Below, piece after piece: positions 1-9,723 of a DNA stretch of 64,000 nucleotides. The stretch covers positions 1-64,000 of the forward strand of contig CAJXSF010000001.1 in assembly GCA_913061515.1 (NCBI GenBank). Reading direction: 5' to 3'. Position 1 is the first letter of the stretch. Each line of letters begins with the position of its first letter. Position numbers and translations under genes: made by a program. Under the pieces are notes generated by a model that was not told where the DNA came from, ran no database searches, and saw only the letters and a list, made by a program, of their open reading frames with translations. This DNA comes from an uncultured Gammaproteobacteria bacterium (GTDB lineage Bacteria > Pseudomonadota > Gammaproteobacteria > Pseudomonadales > Pseudohongiellaceae).

Positions 1-49
1 ATCTACACTAGATCGCTCGTCGGCAGCGTCAGATGTGTATAAGAGACAG
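1..49 (+). other. Illumina Nextera adapter (non-genomic)
   Basis: Bases 1-8 match the 3' end of the Illumina P5 oligonucleotide, bases 9-16 (TAGATCGC) match the i5 index known as N501/S501, and bases 17-49 match the Nextera read-1 transposase adapter, ending in the mosaic-end AGATGTGTATAAGAGACAG. This is library adapter retained at a contig end. Genomic sequence starts at about base 50. The uup reading frame running leftward ends where the adapter begins. Confidence 0.97.
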
Positions 50-657
50 GCATTGAGGAATTTCTCCAGCCATTCGATCGTGGGGATGTCCAAATGGTTG
101 GTAGGCTCGTCGAGAAGCAGCATGTCAGGCTCGCTGACTAACGCACGGCCAAGAGCGGCACGCCGACGGCTACCCCCGGACAAATTACGCATCAGCGAGT
201 CAGGAGGCAGTTTTAGGCTGTCGATGACACTGTCAATGCGATGCTGAAAAGCCCAGCCATCGCGGGCTTCAATCTGTTTTTGCAGATGGCCCATTTCGTC
301 TAGCTGACGTGGGTCTGCCCAGTCTATCTCGCTTTCACTGTGGGTCATCGCATGATAACGTCGTAAAAGCTCGCCTAGCGCCTCTAAGCCGCCTGCTACA
401 TAGTCATAGACGGTTTCATCACTAAGCTCTGGAAGTGTTTGATCGAGATAGGCGACTCTCAGGTCGCCTGCGCGCCAAAGATCACCAGAATCAGGAGTCG
501 CTTGGCCGCAAAGCAGTTTCATAAACGTGGATTTGCCAGCACCGTTCTGACCAAGTATCCCGATACGCTCCCCTTTATGAATAGTGAGATCGACCTTGTC
601 GAGCAGGGGCTTGTCACCATAGGCAAGGGAAACATTGGAGAGTCTGTAAAGCAGCAT
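50..657 (-). CDS. uup: ABC-F family ATPase Uup, 3' end missing
   Basis: About 202 N-terminal codons of an ABC-F ATPase are present, read from an ATG at 655-657 to the adapter junction. Family members of about 630 residues carry two ATPase domains and act on the ribosome or on DNA-associated processes in the cytoplasm; Uup mutants in E. coli show altered transposon excision. The first ATPase domain shows Walker A (GQNGAGKS), signature motif (LSGGSRRR) and Walker B followed by DEPTNHLD. The inter-motif stretch with EARDGW resembles Uup more than EttA or YheS. The truncation is an assembly edge, not a pseudogene. Confidence 0.85.
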
Positions 658-783
658 ATAGGGTCCGGTTAGAGTGTAGTGGCTTGAGCGATCGGCTTGC
701 TAAGTCGTTGTATTTAGTGGCGCGCAGTATAAACTTGTTGGCAATCAGAGGATAGCGACTTGCCTGTGAGCAGGAGAGTGAGT

Positions 784-2580
784 ATGAGCACGGCAAAAGC
801 CCCAAATAATAACGCCCGACTAAGCGCAAGCCCAGTGGAATTGGGGAGCTTCGTCCAGTCTCTCGTGCAAGCTGGCCGAGTTAATGACGCCGATGCGCAA
901 GCAATATTATCTCGACGCCGAGACCGGGAAGAGCTCAAAAAACCATTATTGGCCTGGATCGCTGAACAAAACCTCGTAGATCAGGCTCCTCCACACCGAA
1001 CCCTCGATATCGAATCTCTGAGCAAATTTCTGGCAGAAATCGCCAATCAAGACTATTACCGCATCGACCCCTTGAAAATCGATGTGGCACAAGTCACGCA
1101 AGTGATGTCTTACGCTTTTACTCAGCGCCACAATATTTTGGCAGTCGAGGTGCGACCTCTAGAGGTGCTGATCGCGAGCACAGAACCGTTTATAGACTCT
1201 TGGGAAGCGGATCTTGAGCATGTGCTGCAAAAGAAAATCAAACGTGTCGTTGCCAACCCTTTAGAAATCAAGCGCCTGACTACCGAGTTCTATAGTTTAG
1301 CAAGCTCAATAAGCCACGCAAGTAAGGACGCATCGCGTTCAATGCCTGGTCTTAGCAACCTAGAGCAAATGCTAGAACTAGGTAATATGAAGGACCCAGA
1401 GGCGAATGATCAGCACATTGTCAGTATTGTCGATTGGCTCCTGCAATATGCCTTTGATCAACGGGCAAGCGATATCCATATCGAACCGCGTCGTGAAAAA
1501 GGCAATGTCCGTTTTCGTATCGATGGGGTGTTGTACACCGTCTATGCATTGCCCATGCAAGTCATGAATGCCGTGACTAGCCGAATCAAAATTCTTGGCA
1601 GGATGAATGTCGCCGAGAAACGACGCCCGCAAGATGGCCGATTGAAGACGAAAAGCCCTTCTGGTGAAGAAATCGAATTACGGCTGTCGACCCTGCCAAC
1701 TGCGTTTGGTGAAAAACTCGTAATGAGAATCTTCGACCCTGAGGTGCTATTACGCCCATTCGAGTCCTTAGGCTTATTGGGGGAGGACCTCGATCGTTGG
1801 AAAAAAATTATTGGCCATAACCATGGCATTGTTATCATCACTGGCCCTACGGGAAGTGGTAAAACCACCACCCTATATTCCACTTTGAAAATGCTAGCCA
1901 CCGATGAGGTAAATGTTTGCACAATTGAAGACCCGATTGAGATGGTCGAGCCGCGTTTCAATCAAATGCAGGTGCAAGAGAATATCGAACTTGATTTTTC
2001 CACTGGCGTGAAAGCATTGCTTAGACAAGACCCAGACATCATCATGATTGGTGAGGTGCGCGATCTAGATACCGCAGAGATGGCAGTGCAGGCTGCGCTT
2101 ACAGGACATTTGGTCTTTACAACATTACACACAAACGATGCGCCGTCGGCTATAACCCGATTATTAGAGTTAGGAGTGGCACCTTACTTAATAAAAGCGA
2201 CAGTGGTGGGTGTCGTCGCTCAGCGTTTGGTGCGCGTGTTGTGCTCTCACTGCAAGCTGGAGTCAGAAATTAGCGAAGATGATTGGAAGGTTCTAAGCAG
2301 CCCATGGAAAGTACGCCCGCCAAGTACAGTTTCTCAGAGTGTTGGCTGCCTTGAGTGTCGTGAAACAGGTTTCAAAGGCAGGCAGGGGATCTACGAAGTT
2401 CTGCCGATGACAGAAAACTTGCAACAATACGTCGACAATAAGTCGGACTTACCGAAACTTCGACAAGCTGCTTACAAAGAAGGGATGCGCAGTTTGCGTT
2501 TAAGTGGCGCGCTAAAAGTCGCTGCGGGCGCGACGACTGTCAATGAAGTACTTCGGGTCACCCCAGAACAAGTAAAATAG
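784..2580 (+). CDS. GspE/PulE/PilB-type secretion ATPase, orphan
   Basis: Predicted 598-residue cytoplasmic hexameric ATPase of the type II secretion / type IV pilus superfamily, which powers pseudopilus or pilus assembly. Walker A (GPTGSGKT) is at about residues 354-361, followed by the Asp box, Walker B (IIMIGEVRD) and His box (HTNDAP). A zinc-type pair of CxxC motifs lies at 487-490 and 522-525, as in GspE/PilB. The N-terminal third looks like the MshE/GspE N-domain. I chose ATG 784 because AGGAG lies 7 bases upstream; an in-frame TTG at 760 would add 8 residues without a better ribosome site. No gspF, gspG or pilus genes are nearby, so the partner machine is unknown. It precedes glnE by 43 bases. 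Confidence 0.85.
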   Translation: MSTAKAPNNNARLSASPVELGSFVQSLVQAGRVNDADAQAILSRRRDREELKKPLLAWIAEQNLVDQAPPHRTLDIESLSKFLAEIANQDYYRIDPLKIDVAQVTQVMSYAFTQRHNILAVEVRPLEVLIASTEPFIDSWEADLEHVLQKKIKRVVANPLEIKRLTTEFYSLASSISHASKDASRSMPGLSNLEQMLELGNMKDPEANDQHIVSIVDWLLQYAFDQRASDIHIEPRREKGNVRFRIDGVLYTVYALPMQVMNAVTSRIKILGRMNVAEKRRPQDGRLKTKSPSGEEIELRLSTLPTAFGEKLVMRIFDPEVLLRPFESLGLLGEDLDRWKKIIGHNHGIVIITGPTGSGKTTTLYSTLKMLATDEVNVCTIEDPIEMVEPRFNQMQVQENIELDFSTGVKALLRQDPDIIMIGEVRDLDTAEMAVQAALTGHLVFTTLHTNDAPSAITRLLELGVAPYLIKATVVGVVAQRLVRVLCSHCKLESEISEDDWKVLSSPWKVRPPSTVSQSVGCLECRETGFKGRQGIYEVLPMTENLQQYVDNKSDLPKLRQAAYKEGMRSLRLSGALKVAAGATTVNEVLRVTPEQVK

Positions 2581-2623
2581 CCAACGCCCAGCGATTGCCG
2601 CCTAAATTAATTACGAGATTAGT

Positions 2624-5578
2624 ATGTTAGATACAAATGCATTGCCTCCAGAAATAGCAAAAATACTTTCACTTTACGCTGAGCGTTTACTCGAGAGTGA
2701 AACCGCCAACGAAATAGCTGAAGCCGATAGACTTAGCACTTTAGTAAGTATAGATACAGAATTTGCTAATGAACTACGCGCAGTATGGAGCGCCAGCGAT
2801 TTTGTCGCGCAACTATGTGTGCAAAATCCAAGCCTCGTAGTTGAGTTAAAGCACTCGGGTGAACTCGATAGAAACAATAAGCGAAACTTCGACGAAGAGT
2901 TGGCTAAAAATATTGCCACTTTAAAAGAGCTGGATGCAAGCGAGTGCGACGCAGAATTAAAACGCATTTTGCGTCGTTATCAGCAGCAACAAATGCTGAG
3001 AATTATATGGCGAGATGTTTGCCAAAAGGCAGACGTGGCAGAAGTCTGTGCGGATATTTCAGCATTGGCTGATGCAGCCCTAGATACGGCGCTACAAATT
3101 TTGCATGCGCAGTGTGTTGCGAAGTGGGGCGTGCCTATTGGCAGGCGCACTGGCAAAGAGCAAAACCTTGTCATCATTGGAATGGGCAAGCTCGGAGCCT
3201 ATGAGCTAAATCTATCTTCGGACATTGACCTGATGTTTGCCTTTCCCGAAGGTGGCGACACTGAAAACCCTAATGGTGAGTCGATCACCAATCAACAGTT
3301 TTTTACTCGGCTTGGACAAAGCCTAATTGACGTAATTGACACAGTGACTAGCGATGGTTTCGTCTTTCGTGTGGACATGCGCCTACGTCCCTATGGAAGT
3401 GAAGGCGCCTTAGTCTGTAGTTTTGATGCAATGGAAAATTACTATCAAAGCCAAGGCAGGGACTGGGAGCGTTATGCCTTGATCAAAGGCCGTATTGTGG
3501 CCGGTGATCAGCAAAGAGGTGCCGATTTGCTTGAGCTGTTGCGCCCATTTGTATATCGACGCTATTTAGACTTCTCGGCGTTCGAAGCATTGCGTAGCAT
3601 GAAAATGCAGATTAACAAGCAAGTGCGACGCAAAGGCTTGAGTGAGGATATTAAGCTAGGGCAAGGTGGTATTCGAGAAGTCGAATTCATTGTACAAGCA
3701 TTGCAATTGGTACATGGTGGTCGCGACAAGCGCCTGCAAGAACCTTCGCTTTACAAGGCGATGATAGAATTGGAAGCCAACGATTATCTTCCGGCGCAAA
3801 CGGTCGCACAATTGACCAGCGCCTATGCGTTTCTGCGCAGTCTTGAGCACAAATTGCAAGGTTTGGCTAATAAGCAAACCCAAATGCTAGTGAAGGATCC
3901 GGTAGAGCGACAACGCGTGGCCTTGGCCATGGGGTTTGAAGATTGGGATGCCTTAATCGGCAAGCTCGATGAACACAGGCAGCAAGTGCGCGAGCATTTT
4001 TCAGAGGTTATTAGGACCGAGGAAGAAGATCAAGAAGTCGCTGACTCGCAAGACGAAGTAGAGTGGAGCGCGTTGTGGCGCCAAGAAATGAGCGAAAGCG
4101 CTGCGAAAAAAATTCTTGATGACAATGGCTTTGAAGATTCGGCCGATACGACCAAGTTGATCGATGAGTTTCGAAAAGACAGAACTTTTAGAGTGTTGCA
4201 AGGAGAAGGGCGACTTCGTTTTGATCGCTTCATGCCAGTATTGCTAGAAGCTGTTGCGAAAGTATCTACGCCAAGCCTAGCGTTTCGGCGCGTAATGACA
4301 TTAATTGATGCAGTCAGTCGCCGCACAGCCTATTTAGTTTTGATGCTTGAAAATCGTCATGCCTTGCGCGAGGTGGTGCAACTTTGTACCGCTAGCCCTT
4401 TTGTCACCGAGTATCTCAGTAAGTATCCAGTGCTTCTCGATGAGCTTTTAGATGGCATTGATGAGCCGCCTGGTAAAAGTGTGTTGCAAGAAGAGTTGGC
4501 GCAGCATTTATTGCGCATCGATCCAGAAAATTTTGAAGAGCAAATGGAAACGCTGCGATACTTCAAGCTGTCGCATACTCTGCAAGTGGCCGCAGCGCAG
4601 ATCACTGGTAGATTAACAGTGATGAAGGTCAGCGATTATCTTACCTTTACTGCCGAGTCAGTGTTAGAGCAAGTGTTGGCACTAGGGTGGGATTTCTTAG
4701 TGCGTAAGCATGGCTATCCGGTGAATACAAAAGGCGAGCATGGTGAGATGGATTTTGTCGTGCTTGGTTTTGGCAAGCTAGGCGGAATAGAGCTGAGTTA
4801 CGCATCCGATCTCGATCTGGTGTTTTTGCACACGGGCGCGATGGACGAAGACACGGTCGTAATAGAAGGCCAGCGCTCAATCAATAGTCGTGAGTTCTAT
4901 ACGCGCCTGGCTCAGCGAGTCATTATGATGCTAGGGACCTATACAGTGTCCGGCAAATTATATGAAGTTGATATGCGACTGCGACCTTCCGGCGAGTCGG
5001 GTTTATTAGTAAGTTCATTGGAAGGCTTTGACTCCTATGAGCGGGAAGAGGCATGGACATGGGAGCATCAGGCATTGGTGCGTGCCCGAGCAGTCGCTGG
5101 CAGTAATGCCTTGCATCAGGAGTTTGAGCGGCTGCGTGCCAATATACTGTCGATGGTAAGAGACAAAGATAGTCTCGCAAAAGATGTAGTCTCAATGCGT
5201 AAACGCATGCGCGATGAATTTGGCAAGCGCTCGGCCAGCGAGCGTGAAAAACTTTCGTTTATCATCAAACATTCGGTTGGCGGTATAGTCGATATCGAGT
5301 TCATGGTGCAATTTTTAGTTTTGGCCCATAGCACCGCACACCCAAGCCTATTAACGTATCCTGACAATGTCCGAATTCTTGAGGCTGCCTTGCAGTGCGA
5401 GCTGATCAATGAGCGCGAATTTACGTTGCTGACGCAAGCCTATTTAACTTTGCGCTCTGCACTTCACCAGTTTGCTTTGGCACAACTAGAGGTTGGAGAA
5501 CTGCCAGAAGCGCTGCTAAAAGATCAACGTGAGGTGGCGGCCATCTGGGAGCGATTGTTTAGAGGTATCGATGCATGA
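2624..5578 (+). CDS. glnE: Bifunctional glutamine synthetase adenylyltransferase/deadenylylase
   Basis: 984 residues, the usual length for GlnE, which attaches AMP to a tyrosine of glutamine synthetase and removes it by phosphorolysis in response to PII and glutamine. Two nucleotidyltransferase domains are visible: the N-terminal one near residues 186-205 (GMGKLG then SSDIDL, deadenylylase) and the C-terminal one near 713-735 (GFGKLG then ASDLDL, adenylylase). A GIREVEF motif lies in the N-half and GGIVDIEF in the C-half, typical of the family. The stop codon overlaps the waaF start as ATGA, so glnE heads or feeds the LPS core operon. Confidence 0.97.
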   Translation: MLDTNALPPEIAKILSLYAERLLESETANEIAEADRLSTLVSIDTEFANELRAVWSASDFVAQLCVQNPSLVVELKHSGELDRNNKRNFDEELAKNIATLKELDASECDAELKRILRRYQQQQMLRIIWRDVCQKADVAEVCADISALADAALDTALQILHAQCVAKWGVPIGRRTGKEQNLVIIGMGKLGAYELNLSSDIDLMFAFPEGGDTENPNGESITNQQFFTRLGQSLIDVIDTVTSDGFVFRVDMRLRPYGSEGALVCSFDAMENYYQSQGRDWERYALIKGRIVAGDQQRGADLLELLRPFVYRRYLDFSAFEALRSMKMQINKQVRRKGLSEDIKLGQGGIREVEFIVQALQLVHGGRDKRLQEPSLYKAMIELEANDYLPAQTVAQLTSAYAFLRSLEHKLQGLANKQTQMLVKDPVERQRVALAMGFEDWDALIGKLDEHRQQVREHFSEVIRTEEEDQEVADSQDEVEWSALWRQEMSESAAKKILDDNGFEDSADTTKLIDEFRKDRTFRVLQGEGRLRFDRFMPVLLEAVAKVSTPSLAFRRVMTLIDAVSRRTAYLVLMLENRHALREVVQLCTASPFVTEYLSKYPVLLDELLDGIDEPPGKSVLQEELAQHLLRIDPENFEEQMETLRYFKLSHTLQVAAAQITGRLTVMKVSDYLTFTAESVLEQVLALGWDFLVRKHGYPVNTKGEHGEMDFVVLGFGKLGGIELSYASDLDLVFLHTGAMDEDTVVIEGQRSINSREFYTRLAQRVIMMLGTYTVSGKLYEVDMRLRPSGESGLLVSSLEGFDSYEREEAWTWEHQALVRARAVAGSNALHQEFERLRANILSMVRDKDSLAKDVVSMRKRMRDEFGKRSASEREKLSFIIKHSVGGIVDIEFMVQFLVLAHSTAHPSLLTYPDNVRILEAALQCELINEREFTLLTQAYLTLRSALHQFALAQLEVGELPEALLKDQREVAAIWERLFRGIDA

Positions 5579-6702
5579 CCCCCAAGAAAATTCTAATCAT
5601 CGGTCCCTCCTGGGTGGGTGACATGGTAATGGCGCAGGCCCTCTTTATCACCTTACAAGAAGATGCCCGGATGCAAGGCGGTGCGTTAGTGATCGATGTG
5701 CTTGCCCCGGCCTGGAGTCGTCCTCTTTTGGAGCGGATGCCACAAGTTAACCAAGCGATCGATCTGCCTTTTGCGCACGGCGAATTGAACCTCACTGGCC
5801 GGTATCGTTTAGGAAAGTCTTTGCGCGCCAAGGGCTATGATGAAGTGATTCTTCTGCCTAACTCCTTGAAGTCAGCACTAGTGCCGATGTTTGCAAAAAT
5901 ACCCAAGCGTACGGGTTGGCGAGGTGAGGCCCGTGGTCTGATTCTCAATGATATGCGCTATTTAGACCCAGAAGCTTTGCCATTGATGGTGCAACGTTTT
6001 GTGGCTTTAGCGCGCCCTGGTGGATCTGAACTGCCCGAAATATTGCCTAAACCCTCATTAGTCACCGCGCCTGAGAGTGTTTTGAAGGCAATGCAGGCGA
6101 TGGATCTAGACAGTCAACGCCCGGTATTAGTGATCTGTCCTGGTGCAGAGTTTGGCGATGCCAAACAATGGCCTGCGACGCATTATGCGAGTTTGAGTGC
6201 CGAGAAAATCGCCGAAGGTTGGCAGGTCTGGATCTTAGGCTCTGCAAAGGACAACGCTGTAGCCCTTGAAATACAAGGGCTTATAGCAGAAGAGCTGCAA
6301 ATGAGCTGTAAAATATTGACCGGTCGAACCTCGCTGGCGCAAGCAATAGACTTAATGTCGGTGGCAAGCGCTGTGGTTAGCAACGATTCAGGTTTAATGC
6401 ATGTGGCGGCGGCGCTAGGAAAGCCAATTGTGGCTCTATATGGCTCAACCTCGGCTGATTTCACTCCTCCGCTCGCAGATCAAGTACAATTGCTCTCCAT
6501 CGATATTGACTGCCGTCCGTGTTTTAAGAGGACTTGTCCGTTAGGCCACAAACGTTGCCTTGTTGACTTGTCTCCATCTTTGGCTTTAGAGGCTTTAGAG
6601 AAATTAGCACCCATGAGCAGTGAAGCCATATTAGTTAAAGATAGCTCTGCCGATAGTAACGAGCCATCTGCTGGGGAGCGCCAAACGTTTTGCGAGTCTT
6701 AA
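5575..6702 (+). CDS. waaF: ADP-heptose:LPS heptosyltransferase II
   Basis: 375-residue GT9 family glycosyltransferase that adds the second L-glycero-D-manno-heptose to the LPS inner core at the cytoplasmic face of the inner membrane. It has the N-terminal GPSWVGDMVMAQ motif of WaaF and the C-terminal NDSGLMHVAAALG donor-binding motif followed by ALYGSTSADFTPP. The ATG at 5575 overlaps the glnE TGA, implying translational coupling. The C-terminus runs some 25 residues past the usual family end, through the overlap with waaC. Confidence 0.95.
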   Translation: MTPKKILIIGPSWVGDMVMAQALFITLQEDARMQGGALVIDVLAPAWSRPLLERMPQVNQAIDLPFAHGELNLTGRYRLGKSLRAKGYDEVILLPNSLKSALVPMFAKIPKRTGWRGEARGLILNDMRYLDPEALPLMVQRFVALARPGGSELPEILPKPSLVTAPESVLKAMQAMDLDSQRPVLVICPGAEFGDAKQWPATHYASLSAEKIAEGWQVWILGSAKDNAVALEIQGLIAEELQMSCKILTGRTSLAQAIDLMSVASAVVSNDSGLMHVAAALGKPIVALYGSTSADFTPPLADQVQLLSIDIDCRPCFKRTCPLGHKRCLVDLSPSLALEALEKLAPMSSEAILVKDSSADSNEPSAGERQTFCES

Positions 6703-7781
6703 TAGTTAAGGTCTCTTCGCTCGGGGATGTTATTCATACATTGCCCGCCGTGACGGATGCGAAGAGAGCCAATAGACGACTACAGTTTGACTGGGTTGTA
6801 GAAGAAAACTTTGTTGAAATTCCTGCATGGCACCCAGCAGTTGATCGGGTGATTCCAGTGGCGTTTCGACGTTGGAAGAAAAATATCATTGGCACTTTAC
6901 GCAATGGGCAGTTCAAAGCCTTTAAGGCAGATCTAAAGCGAGAACACTATGACCTTGTCATTGATGCGCAAGGCTTAATTAAAAGCGGGATAATCAGCCG
7001 ACTATCGAAAGGACTAACGATTGGTTTGAGCGACAGCACAATCAAAGAGCCAATGGCGACGCTGTTCTATAATAAGATGTTTTCAGTGCCACGCGATGAA
7101 CATGCGGTGCAGAGGGTGCGCGAACTATTCTCCCGCGCCTTGAATTATGAGCTAGACGCAGAAGATCTTGCAACGATCGACTATGGCATCGACCTGAAGC
7201 GCATTGGCTTGCAAGAGAAAAGCTCCCCGAGTGGTTTACTCATTTTTCTGCATGGAACGACTTGGAAGAGCAAGCACTGGCCAGTAGAGTTTTGGCGCGA
7301 ACTTGCGATGTTGGCAGCCGATCGCGGCTATAGTATCAGATTGCCTTGGGGGAATGATGTCGAGCGCGAGCGCGCCCAGGCCATTGCTAAAGGGATTCCT
7401 GCCGTCAGTGTATTAGAGCGTCAATCGTTAACTGAAATGGCAAGACAAATTGCCCAAGCTGACGGCGTTGTGGCCGTTGATACAGGGCTTGGCCATTTAG
7501 CTGCAGCATTGGCCACCCCAACAGTTTCGATCTACGGCCCGACTAACCCTGGGTTGTCCGGGACGTTTGGTCACAAACAAGTTCAGCTGTCAGCACAATT
7601 CTCCTGTGCGCCCTGTATGAGTAAGACCTGTCACTACCAAGGCAGCGGTGTTGAACACCAGTTCAATGGAGAAGCGTTTACAGTGACTCCACCCTGTTTT
7701 TCGACTAACCCACCACAGCAAGTCCTGCGCACATTAGAGCAGCTTATCTCGCAATCCAAAGCAGGTGTAGTCGCGCAATGA
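6690..7781 (+). CDS. waaC: ADP-heptose:LPS heptosyltransferase I
   Basis: 363-residue GT9 enzyme that transfers the first heptose onto Kdo of the inner core. The N-terminus (RVLIVKVSSLGDVIHTLPAV) and the C-terminal DTGLGHLAAALATP motif followed by SIYGPTNPG are diagnostic of WaaC. The start is a TTG at 6690 inside the end of waaF (13-base overlap), with GGGGAG about 11 bases upstream; no ATG fits the conserved N-terminus. A C-terminal stretch contains closely spaced cysteines (CAPCMSKTC). Confidence 0.95.
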   Translation: MRVLIVKVSSLGDVIHTLPAVTDAKRANRRLQFDWVVEENFVEIPAWHPAVDRVIPVAFRRWKKNIIGTLRNGQFKAFKADLKREHYDLVIDAQGLIKSGIISRLSKGLTIGLSDSTIKEPMATLFYNKMFSVPRDEHAVQRVRELFSRALNYELDAEDLATIDYGIDLKRIGLQEKSSPSGLLIFLHGTTWKSKHWPVEFWRELAMLAADRGYSIRLPWGNDVERERAQAIAKGIPAVSVLERQSLTEMARQIAQADGVVAVDTGLGHLAAALATPTVSIYGPTNPGLSGTFGHKQVQLSAQFSCAPCMSKTCHYQGSGVEHQFNGEAFTVTPPCFSTNPPQQVLRTLEQLISQSKAGVVAQ

Positions 7782-8923
7782 CATTGGCATTCCTCATCTA
7801 TAGTTACTTTCCATATGGAGGTCAGCAAAGGGACTTCCTGAGAGTGGCTATGGCGTGTGCGCAACGTGGTCATAAAATTATCGTCTACACAATGAAATGG
7901 CAGGGCGAAGTGCCAGAGCAATTCGAAGTCGTTAAGGTTGCGGCAAAAGCCTGGAGCCGTCACGGTCTCTACCAGGATTTTACTGCTCGTGTTGATAAAC
8001 TCTTAGATGCCAGGCAAATCGACGCTGTGATTGGTTTTAATAAGATGCCAGGGCTCGATGTCTATTTTGCAGCAGACCCTTGTTTTGCCGAACGCGCACA
8101 AACTCAACGGGGTTTCTATTATCGATTTATGCCTAGGTACCGGCATTTTATGAAGTATGAATCGGCGGTATTCGGGCCAGAAAGTGCAACCGAAACACTG
8201 CTTCTGTCGCCACTGCAAAGAGCCCAATTTTTGCAGCACTACCCGCAAAGTGAAAACCGGCTACACGATATACCACCGGGTATTTCAAAAGACAGATTAC
8301 CTCCAGAGAACGCCGCAGAGATAAGAGCGGCATTTCGAAATGAATTTGCGATTAGTGATAAGCAATTGTTAATCGCGACGATTGGTTCTGGATTTGTCGT
8401 GAAGGGGGTCGATCGTGCGCTAAGGGCAATCGCTGCATTGCCTAACGATATACGACAAAGAGTTCGTTACTTTATTGTCGGTCAAGACAAAGAATTACGA
8501 TTTAGGCGCTTAGCTGAAAGATTAGCCATTTCGAAGCACGTACACTTCCTTGGTGGCCGTGATGATGTGCCGCGATTTTTACTTGGCGCAGACCTGCTTC
8601 TTCATCCTGCCTATAGTGAAAGCGCAGGTTATGTCTTATTAGAAGCTACAATTGCGGGCTTACCAGTTCTAACTACCGATACATGTGGTTATGCGTTTCA
8701 CATAGAAAAGGCGCAAGCTGGCATAGTATGCGCCTCACCTTTCTCGCAACAGCAACTCAATAGTCAATTAGAGTACATGTTGCGAGGAGAAGGGCGGCCA
8801 GTGTGGAGCGCCAACGGCATCGCCTATGGTCAGAACGAGGATCTCTACAGTATGCCCGAAACTGTGACGGCAATGATCGAAGAGTGTGCTGTGCGCCGCA
8901 ACAGTAGGATAGGTGAAAAATGA
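7778..8923 (+). CDS. waaG: LPS core glucosyltransferase WaaG-like
   Basis: 381-residue GT4 retaining glycosyltransferase. WaaG adds the first outer-core hexose to heptose II. The N-terminal YFPYGGQQRDFLRVA segment and the C-terminal EX7E motif (ESAGYVLLE) followed by GLPVLTTDTCGY fit WaaG. Its start overlaps the waaC stop as ATGA and its own stop overlaps the next start the same way. The sugar donor (UDP-glucose or UDP-galactose type) cannot be decided from sequence. Confidence 0.9.
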   Translation: MTLAFLIYSYFPYGGQQRDFLRVAMACAQRGHKIIVYTMKWQGEVPEQFEVVKVAAKAWSRHGLYQDFTARVDKLLDARQIDAVIGFNKMPGLDVYFAADPCFAERAQTQRGFYYRFMPRYRHFMKYESAVFGPESATETLLLSPLQRAQFLQHYPQSENRLHDIPPGISKDRLPPENAAEIRAAFRNEFAISDKQLLIATIGSGFVVKGVDRALRAIAALPNDIRQRVRYFIVGQDKELRFRRLAERLAISKHVHFLGGRDDVPRFLLGADLLLHPAYSESAGYVLLEATIAGLPVLTTDTCGYAFHIEKAQAGIVCASPFSQQQLNSQLEYMLRGEGRPVWSANGIAYGQNEDLYSMPETVTAMIEECAVRRNSRIGEK

Positions 8924-9723
8924 TTGTGAACTTAAGAGACGACTTTGCCAAAGCATGGCAAGGCAAAGACCCGTTTGCCCAAGTCCAGGCTTTGGATGGT
9001 GATATTTATCGCGATGTGTCAGGGCGTCGGACACTGCGCTTTGAGTTTGAGGGCAGGCGATATTTTGCAAAAATCCACCAAGGAGTGGGTTGGGCAGAAA
9101 TATTTAAAAATCTATTAGTCGGAAAATTGCCTATATTGGGCGCTGCTAACGAATGGTGCGCCGTCGCAAAACTAACTGAATGTGACATCCAAACCATGAC
9201 GACCGTTGGGTTTGGTACGCGTGGATGGAATCCAGCGAAACGAGAGTCATTCATTCTCACTGAAGCACTCGAAGACACCATTAGCCTTGAAGATTTCTGT
9301 GCAGATTGGGCGCAAAATCCGCCGTCAAAGTTGGTGAAACAAAAACTTATAGATGCTTTGGCTAAAATTGCACGAAAGATGCACGGCTGCGGCGTTTGTC
9401 ATCGCGACTTTTATATCTGTCATTTTTTACTTCACAACGCCCAAGCGTTTGTGGAGGACACCGAAGCGCAGCCTGAGCTTTCTTTAATTGATCTGCATCG
9501 CGCATTGAACCGGCGGTCACTGTCCCAACGCTGGGTAGTTAAAGATGTGGCTGGTTTGTATTTTTCGGCCTTGCATATAGGCTTAAGCCAACGGGATTTT
9601 TTACGGTTCGTGCAGGGCTATTCAGGAAAATCATTGCGTAAAGCTTTTAGTGAAGATGGGCAGTTTTGGCAGCAAGTACAAGAGCGTGCAATGAAGATGG
9701 ATAGGAAACACACCCCTTCCTAA
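8920..9723 (+). CDS. waaP: LPS core heptose(I) kinase
   Basis: 267-residue protein-kinase-fold enzyme that phosphorylates heptose I of the inner core, a modification important for outer-membrane stability. The catalytic loop reads CHRDFYICHF, with H161 and D163, and the metal-binding segment reads LIDLHRA, both typical of WaaP/RfaP. Family length is about 265. The start overlaps the waaG stop (ATGA), and its TAA shares one base with the next ATG (TAATG). Confidence 0.94.
   Translation: MIVNLRDDFAKAWQGKDPFAQVQALDGDIYRDVSGRRTLRFEFEGRRYFAKIHQGVGWAEIFKNLLVGKLPILGAANEWCAVAKLTECDIQTMTTVGFGTRGWNPAKRESFILTEALEDTISLEDFCADWAQNPPSKLVKQKLIDALAKIARKMHGCGVCHRDFYICHFLLHNAQAFVEDTEAQPELSLIDLHRALNRRSLSQRWVVKDVAGLYFSALHIGLSQRDFLRFVQGYSGKSLRKAFSEDGQFWQQVQERAMKMDRKHTPS

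Noticed and set aside
760-783. TTG 760 as the start of the GspE-like gene
   Set aside because: ATG 784 has AGGAG at the right distance, and the extra 8 residues look unrelated.
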